This document shows positions 35,066 through 39,866 of a stretch of 39,866 bases of DNA, one piece after another; the first letter of the stretch is position 1; every line of letters begins with the position of its first letter. The DNA lies in contig DRFF01000081.1 of NCBI GenBank assembly GCA_011050685.1, forward strand, positions 1 to 39,866. The letters run 5' to 3'. This stretch comes from Aurantimonas coralicida (GTDB lineage: Bacteria > Pseudomonadota > Alphaproteobacteria > Rhizobiales > Rhizobiaceae). Below the pieces are notes generated by a model. The model was not told the DNA's origin. It saw only the letters and a program-made list of their open reading frames with translations, and ran no database searches. A program made the position numbers and the translations under genes.

Positions 35066-36247
35066 TTAATCGTTGGCGCTGACGGTCAGCGACAGCACGC
35101 TCGGCAAGGTCTGCGGGGCGCCCATCGCCGCGCCGATCAGCTGTGTCGCCGGCACTGGATTGGCCGGCGCGACGGTGATCGACAACGACTTCGGATCGTT
35201 GAGATAGGCCGTCACGGCGTCGGTGACGTCTTTCTGGAAGTCCGGGTTTTGCAGGTAGGACAGGAACATCGGCAGCATGCCGATGAGCCCCTCGATCAGT
35301 TGCTCGCGCGTCTGCCCATTCTTCTCGGCATAGTAGTCGAGCAGCTTGCCGGTGAGTGAGTCATCGACGAAGGTAATGTCGGCGGCGTTCAGATAGAGTT
35401 GTGAGATCAGCCCCATGACCGCCATGCCGGATGCCTGCTGATTGTCCGGATTGGCGGCCATCTGCTGCTGCAGCTGTTGCAGCGACTCGATAAACGCTGG
35501 TGTGTAGCCAGAAATTCCGTAAGTGAAGGACAGGCTGCCGGCATCTTTCAAATTGATGTCGAACGGATCGAGCTCGAGGAGGCCGCTCGCGGGGGTCCAG
35601 GTGGCGGAGCCGGATATCTCGCCACTCAGCGTGCTGTAACCGACCTCCTGGATCGTTTTCGTGGCTTCTGGATCGTCTCCCGAGGTGAGATCCGCCGTGA
35701 AGCTGCCGAAATCGAACTCCGCCGTGAACGCACCATCGTCGCCGATCTCGTTGCTCAAGGAAGCATCCGCGAGGCTGAAGATTTTCTTGCCGTCCTTCTC
35801 GACCTCCACGGATCCGATCGTGGCGCTCTCGAAATAGAAATCGGAGAATTTCATCGCCGCTGGTACGTCGGTCGCGCTGGTCCCGACGAGCTCCAGGCCC
35901 TCAACCACCATGCCGCCGATTTGCGTGCGCGTGCTATCCTCGGTCTCATCGAAGTCCGGAAACGCGACCCGCTCGACGTCCCATCCATCGGGGGTGGAGC
36001 CGGAGACGTTCTCGAACGTGATCTCGGCGACCTTGCCTTTCCCATCGGCCTTGGCCCCCGAGACACCCTTCAGGACGACATTTTCGCCGTCGGCTTCCGC
36101 GCTGTCGAATGTCAGCGACATGTTCTGCTTCTGCGCGACGGCCTTAAGCCGCTCGGCAAAGGCCTCGGCGTCGACCGCGAAAGCCGACGTCGAGCTGAGT
36201 AGCAGCAGCGTCGTTGTGGCGAGGGATATGCCTGTCCTGGCGAGCAT
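35066..36247 (-). CDS. Secreted protein of unknown function
   Basis: 393 residues. A signal peptide (MLARTGISLATTTLLLLSSTSAFA, cleaved before VDA) precedes a mature part with no cysteines, rich in Gly, Ser, Asp and Glu. The first ~230 residues look like successive beta strands (VVLKGVSGAKADG, KVAEITFENVSGS, GMVVEGLELVG, FSDFYFESATIGSVEVEKDGK), each reminiscent of a repeating strand-turn unit. The C-terminal part is helical, with a Gln/Met-rich stretch (ESLQQLQQQMAANPDNQQ) and repeated YLQN/YLND segments. Periplasmic or outer-membrane-associated location is likely. I cannot name a family with confidence. A candidate promoter is at 36316-36321. Confidence 0.8.
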   Translation of the reverse strand: MLARTGISLATTTLLLLSSTSAFAVDAEAFAERLKAVAQKQNMSLTFDSAEADGENVVLKGVSGAKADGKGKVAEITFENVSGSTPDGWDVERVAFPDFDETEDSTRTQIGGMVVEGLELVGTSATDVPAAMKFSDFYFESATIGSVEVEKDGKKIFSLADASLSNEIGDDGAFTAEFDFGSFTADLTSGDDPEATKTIQEVGYSTLSGEISGSATWTPASGLLELDPFDINLKDAGSLSFTYGISGYTPAFIESLQQLQQQMAANPDNQQASGMAVMGLISQLYLNAADITFVDDSLTGKLLDYYAEKNGQTREQLIEGLIGMLPMFLSYLQNPDFQKDVTDAVTAYLNDPKSLSITVAPANPVPATQLIGAAMGAPQTLPSVLSLTVSAND

Positions 36248-36461
36248 GAGAGAACCTTTCGCTTGAACCTGGGCGCGCCGCGGCGCGATGAGAATGCGGA
36301 CCGGTGTCGCGTACTATTGTAGGACGGAAGCCCCGTCGCGATAAGGGGAGGGGCGGCGAGCGACGGAATTAGAGTAACGGCGCTCGCCTAGGCGCCTACA
36401 AATCCTTGAATAACCACGTTCCGGAGTTGTTCCGGTCGCCGTCGTGTCTTAGACCAGCCGC
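36248..36461. other. Divergent spacer between the secreted-protein gene and parC
   Basis: 214 bp. It contains the candidate leftward promoter and two overlapping palindromes, CGCCTAGGCG (36385-36394) and TAGGCGCCTA (36389-36398), about 65-75 bp before the parC start. They could be an operator; no other feature is apparent. Confidence 0.35.
36316..36321 (-). promoter_or_regulatory. Candidate -10 element for the secreted-protein gene
   Basis: Reading on the minus strand, TACAAT lies about 70 bp before the start codon at 36247. The -35 region at 17 bp spacing is TTATCG, a weak match, so the call is tentative. Confidence 0.35.
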
Positions 36462-38714
36462 ATGGGCAAGGCTGTAGAGCCGCCGTCGGGCGGCGGCAAC
36501 ATCGAAGCGATCGATCTCAAGGCGGCACTCGAGGAGCGTTACCTCGCCTATGCGCTGTCGACGATCATGGGGCGGGCGCTGCCCGATGTGCGCGATGGCC
36601 TGAAGCCCGTCCATCGGCGCATCGTCCATGCCATGCGCGTTCTGCGGCTCGATCCTGGCCAGGGCTACAAGAAATGCGCGCGCATCGTCGGCGACGTCAT
36701 GGGCAAGTTCCATCCCCATGGCGACGCATCGATCTATGACGCGCTGGTGCGGCTCAGCCAGGACTTCGCCATCCGCTATCCGCTGATCGACGGTCAGGGT
36801 AATTTCGGCAATGTCGACGGCGATAGCCCGGCGGCCATGCGCTACACCGAAGCACGCATGACCGACGTCGCGACGCTGCTCCTGCGCGGCATCGACGAGG
36901 ACGCGGTCGATTTTCGCGCGACCTATAACGAGGAGGATCAGGAGCCGATCGTCCTGCCGGGCGCGTTCCCCAATCTCCTGGCCAACGGCTCGTCCGGGAT
37001 CGCGGTCGGGATGGCGACGTCGATCCCGCCGCACAACGCCGCCGAACTCTGCGACGCCGCTCTCAAGCTGATCGAGAATCCGGACGCCTCGATCGATGCG
37101 TTGCTGCGCTTCGTGCAGGGGCCGGACTTCCCGACCGGCGGCGTCATCGTCGACAGTCATGCCCAGATCCGTGAAGCCTACGACAGCGGCCGGGGCTCGT
37201 TCCGTGTCCGGGCCCGCTGGGAGACAGAGGACCAGGGCCGCGGCGCTTACGTCGTGGTGGTCACCGAAATTCCGTATCAAGTGCAGAAGTCGCGGCTGAT
37301 CGAAAAGATCGCCGAACTGCTGCAAGCGCGCAAATTGCCGCTGCTCGCCGACATCCGCGACGAATCGGCCGAGGACGTGCGCGTCGTCATCGAGCCGAAG
37401 AGCCGGACCGTCGATCCGGAACTCTTGATGGAATCGCTGTTCCGGTTGACCGATCTGGAATCGCGCATCTCGCTGAACATGAACGTCCTGTCCGGCGGCA
37501 AAGTGCCGAAGGTCATGTCGCTCAAGGACGTTCTGAGCGAGTGGCTCGCCCATCAGCGCGAGGTACTGGTACGTCGGGCGCGTTATCGGCTCGGGCAGAT
37601 CGAGCGGCGGCTGGAGGTCCTGGCCGGCTATCTGATCGCCTTTCTCAACCTCGACGAGGTGATCCGGATCATCCGCGAGGAGGACGAGCCGAAGGCGGTG
37701 CTGATCCAAACCTTCGAATTGACCGACGTGCAGGCCGAGGCGATCCTCAACATGCGCCTTCGTTCCTTGCGCAAGCTGGAGGAATTCGAGCTCAGACGCG
37801 AGTTCGACCGGCTCACGGAAGAGAAAGCCGAAAAGGAAGCGCTACTCGCCTCCGACGATCAACAATGGTCGTCGGTTGCCGGCGAGATTCGCGAAGTCCG
37901 CGAAACCTATTCCAAGAAAACCAAACTCGGACGCCGCCGCACGCTCTTCGCCGATGCTCCTAATCGGGCTCTCGACGACATCGCCGTCGCGCTGATCGAA
38001 AAGGAGCCGGTGACCGTCGTTCTGTCCAAAAAGGGATTCCTGCGCGGTATGCGCGGGCATCTCGCGGATTTCTCGACATTGACCTTCAAGGAAGGCGACG
38101 GCCTGAAGCTCGCCTTCCATGCCATGACGACCGACAAGCTGGTGTTTCTGTCGACGGGCGGACGGGCATTTACGCTCGGCGCCGACAAGCTGCCGGGCGG
38201 GCGCGGGCAGGGCGAGCCGATTCGTCTCGCCTTCGACTTCGACGACGAGCAGGACATCGCTATCGCCTTCGTGTCCGATCCGGATCGCCGTCGTCTGCTG
38301 GTCTCGTCCGACGGCAATGGCTTCATCGTTGCGGAGGCCGATATGCTGTCGGCGACGCGCAAGGGCAAGCAACTGATGAATCTGTCCGGCAAGACCGCGT
38401 TGGCGCTCGCGCCGACGGTGGACGACGGCGACCACGTCGCGATCGTTGGTGAGAATCGAAAACTGCTGATCTTCCCGCTGGCGCAGGTGGCGCAGATGGC
38501 GCGCGGCAAGGGGGTGAGGCTGCAGCGTTACAAGGATGGCGGGGTCTCGGACGCCAAGGTTTTCGGGATGGCGGGCGGTCTGGTGTGGTCGGATTCCGCC
38601 GGCCGGATGTTTACCCGCTCCGAAGCCGAACTTCTGGAATGGCGCGGCGACCGGGCGCAGGCCGGCCGTTTGGTGCCGAAGGGCTTTCCGAAGACCAACA
38701 AGTTCGAAGGCTAA
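36462..38714 (+). CDS. parC: DNA topoisomerase IV subunit A
   Basis: Breakage-reunion subunit that with ParE-topoisomerase decatenates daughter chromosomes. 750 residues, the usual size. The winged-helix and tower domain begins [38 protein letters not shown]. The quinolone-determining region is [16 protein letters not shown] (Ala89, Ser90, Asp93). The catalytic tyrosine is Tyr128 in [10 protein letters not shown]. The C-terminal DNA-wrapping domain is a degenerate beta-pinwheel ([50 protein letters not shown]), shorter than in GyrA and lacking the GyrA box. The start is the ATG at 36462, without a strong ribosome site. Confidence 0.95.
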   Translation: MGKAVEPPSGGGNIEAIDLKAALEERYLAYALSTIMGRALPDVRDGLKPVHRRIVHAMRVLRLDPGQGYKKCARIVGDVMGKFHPHGDASIYDALVRLSQDFAIRYPLIDGQGNFGNVDGDSPAAMRYTEARMTDVATLLLRGIDEDAVDFRATYNEEDQEPIVLPGAFPNLLANGSSGIAVGMATSIPPHNAAELCDAALKLIENPDASIDALLRFVQGPDFPTGGVIVDSHAQIREAYDSGRGSFRVRARWETEDQGRGAYVVVVTEIPYQVQKSRLIEKIAELLQARKLPLLADIRDESAEDVRVVIEPKSRTVDPELLMESLFRLTDLESRISLNMNVLSGGKVPKVMSLKDVLSEWLAHQREVLVRRARYRLGQIERRLEVLAGYLIAFLNLDEVIRIIREEDEPKAVLIQTFELTDVQAEAILNMRLRSLRKLEEFELRREFDRLTEEKAEKEALLASDDQQWSSVAGEIREVRETYSKKTKLGRRRTLFADAPNRALDDIAVALIEKEPVTVVLSKKGFLRGMRGHLADFSTLTFKEGDGLKLAFHAMTTDKLVFLSTGGRAFTLGADKLPGGRGQGEPIRLAFDFDDEQDIAIAFVSDPDRRRLLVSSDGNGFIVAEADMLSATRKGKQLMNLSGKTALALAPTVDDGDHVAIVGENRKLLIFPLAQVAQMARGKGVRLQRYKDGGVSDAKVFGMAGGLVWSDSAGRMFTRSEAELLEWRGDRAQAGRLVPKGFPKTNKFEG

Positions 38715-38771
38715 GCTCGCCGCGCATTGTGTCGGCTCGACAGGTGGCTGGGTGAGCGGATGTCGCTCCCA

Positions 38772-39701
38772 TCATACGTGGCGGGATGCGACCGCAATGC
38801 TGCGCCGCCGGGATCGCCGCGCGCGACCGAGTTCGGCGAGCGAGTGCACCACGAGTGTTCCGACGACGACGATACCACCGGCAAGCGCCAGATCCGTCGG
38901 CCGCTCGGCGAACACCATCCAGACCCAGACGGGCGCGAGCACCGTCTCCACTAGATACGCCATCGACACAATGGGCGCCGGCACGAACATCGGTCCGAGC
39001 GCGAGGCAGATCAACGCGATCGGAACGATCATCGCGCCGTTGAGCACGAGCCATCCGATCGCCTCGTATTGGATGCCCTCGGCGGCGACGAAAGGAGTGG
39101 CGAGCAGCGCAGGCAGGAAGGCACCGAGCGCCGCAGCGTAACGCATGTCGGTTCGACTGCGCCGGGCAAGGGTGATGGCGAGGGCGACGAGGAAGGCGGT
39201 GGCGAGCGCGGCCAGGTCGCCCATCCAGTTGCCGGTCTCGAAGCCGGCTCCGATGATCAGCAGAACGCCGAAGAGCGTCGCGGGAATGGCCAGGAGCGTC
39301 GCCGTCGACGGCCGCTCGCCGACCATCCGCCAGGACAGCAGCGCCGAGAACATCGGATTGAAGGCAAGGATGAAGACGACATTGCCGGCGCTCGTGTGGA
39401 AGATCGAAAAGACGAAGCTCGCGGCTGCGAGCGAATAGATGCCCGTTACAATAAGCCCGACGCGTCCGGCGATCAGCTTCCGGCTGCTCGGAAACAGCAA
39501 GTGGTCGATGCGCCAGATCAACACCGCGGCCAGACAGGTGAGGGCGCCGCGCACCAGCAGGACGGTCCAGAAGGCGCTCTCCGACAGCCGAATGAGCGGA
39601 ATGTCGAAGGAGAGGACGAAGCCGCCGAAGCCGACAAGGGCGACGCCCTGCGCGTAGGATGACGACAGCGACGATTCGCTGGCTTGCGGCGGGACAGACA
39701 T
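38772..39701 (-). CDS. DMT-family permease with two EamA domains
   Basis: 309-residue inner-membrane transporter of the drug/metabolite superfamily, likely an exporter of a small metabolite; the substrate is not predictable. About ten hydrophobic segments form two EamA repeats (first about 20-145, second about 160-285), with hallmark stretches such as AAASFVFSIFHTSAGNVVFILAFNPMFSALLSW and APIVSMAYLVETVLAPVWVWMVFAERP. The cytoplasmic tail is Arg-rich (ELGRARRSRRRSIAVA). A GGA lies 6 nt before the ATG at 39701. The left end of an IS630-like element lies 22 bp upstream, so the native promoter may be displaced. Confidence 0.9.
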   Translation of the reverse strand: MSVPPQASESSLSSSYAQGVALVGFGGFVLSFDIPLIRLSESAFWTVLLVRGALTCLAAVLIWRIDHLLFPSSRKLIAGRVGLIVTGIYSLAAASFVFSIFHTSAGNVVFILAFNPMFSALLSWRMVGERPSTATLLAIPATLFGVLLIIGAGFETGNWMGDLAALATAFLVALAITLARRSRTDMRYAAALGAFLPALLATPFVAAEGIQYEAIGWLVLNGAMIVPIALICLALGPMFVPAPIVSMAYLVETVLAPVWVWMVFAERPTDLALAGGIVVVGTLVVHSLAELGRARRSRRRSIAVASRHV

Positions 39702-39722
39702 AAAATTCCGTTATGGATAGAC

Positions 39723-39866
39723 TAGAGCGGTTTGAGCCAATTCGGAGTCGGATGTTTGCGATCTCGCGAAGGTCGTGATTCCCTGTTTGCAAAGGACAGG
39801 GAGACGAACTCATGGCGCGAGCTTACGGGGTAGACCTTCGCAAGCGGGTGATCGAAGCGATCGAAG
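39723..39866 (+). mobile_element. Left end of an IS630-family insertion sequence (cut by window)
   Basis: A TA dinucleotide (39723-39724; the usual IS630 target) is followed by GAGCGGTTTGAGCC, a plausible terminal inverted repeat, and a short leader to a transposase start at 39812. The right end lies outside the window, so the boundary and the matching inverted repeat cannot be confirmed. Another TA occurs at 39718-39719, so the exact end is uncertain by a few bases. Confidence 0.65.
39812..39866 (+). CDS. IS630-family transposase, N-terminal fragment (continues beyond window)
   Basis: The first 18 residues, MARAYGVDLRKRVIEAIE, match the opening helix of the helix-turn-helix domain of IS630-like transposases (pattern M-x-K/R-x-Y-x-x-D-L-R-x-R-V). 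A GGGAG ribosome site precedes the ATG. Whether the full gene is intact, or split by a frameshift as in many IS630 members, cannot be seen. Confidence 0.75.
   Translation, partial: MARAYGVDLRKRVIEAIE

Noticed and set aside
1-39866. CRISPR arrays, tRNA or rRNA genes, prophage genes
   Set aside because: No regularly spaced repeats, no tRNA-like cloverleaf ends or CCA-preceding arms, and no phage structural or integrase genes were seen on either strand.

Overview
The window is GC-rich, densely coding DNA from an alphaproteobacterium, most likely of the Hyphomicrobiales (Rhizobiales). The evidence is the gene order (lptF-lptG-lptD-surA-pdxA; uvrC-pgsA-moaD-moaE; purM-purN divergent from CDP-alcohol transferase / AI-2E permease / hdaA / ppk / ppx; rnd and aspS), the presence of HdaA, an Omp25-type outer-membrane porin-like protein, and a parC with the alphaproteobacterial HPHGDAS motif. 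No rRNA, tRNA or CRISPR array is visible. Nearly all genes are intact, tightly packed housekeeping genes; many start codons overlap the preceding stop (ATGA/GTGA).

Left part (1-15649). A minus-strand operon runs lptF, lptG, lptD, surA-like, pdxA (cut by the window edge): LPS export, outer-membrane protein folding and pyridoxal phosphate synthesis. Divergent from it are pepA and holC. A minus-strand ABC-F ATPase faces a VapBC toxin-antitoxin pair with a recognisable promoter/operator, followed by ndk with promoter and terminator. Then come uvrC, pgsA, moaD and moaE on the minus strand: DNA repair, phosphatidylglycerol synthesis and molybdopterin synthase.

Middle (15650-23600). An Omp25-like beta-barrel gene, a glutathione-transferase-like gene, a secreted four-cysteine protein of unknown function, rlmJ, an Old Yellow Enzyme reductase closed by a clear terminator, and a single-subunit-looking molybdopterin oxidoreductase preceded by a perfect 20-bp inverted repeat. 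Next to it is a visibly AT-richer stretch with an unrecognised membrane-anchored protein and a ParDE toxin-antitoxin pair with its own inverted repeat. This is the most accessory-like part of the window.

Right part (23598-39866). purM-purN lie divergent from a five-gene operon (CDP-alcohol phosphatidyltransferase, AI-2E family permease, hdaA, ppk1, ppx). Then follow rnd divergent from aspS, a secreted protein of unknown function, parC, and a DMT-family permease whose upstream region is interrupted 22 bp before its start codon by the left end of an IS630-like element that runs off the window.

I do not see a clearly novel multigene system. The best leads are the palindrome-controlled molybdoenzyme, the AT-rich orphan next to ParDE, the unknown secreted proteins, a second phosphatidylglycerol-synthase-like enzyme, and the insertion sequence placed immediately upstream of the permease.
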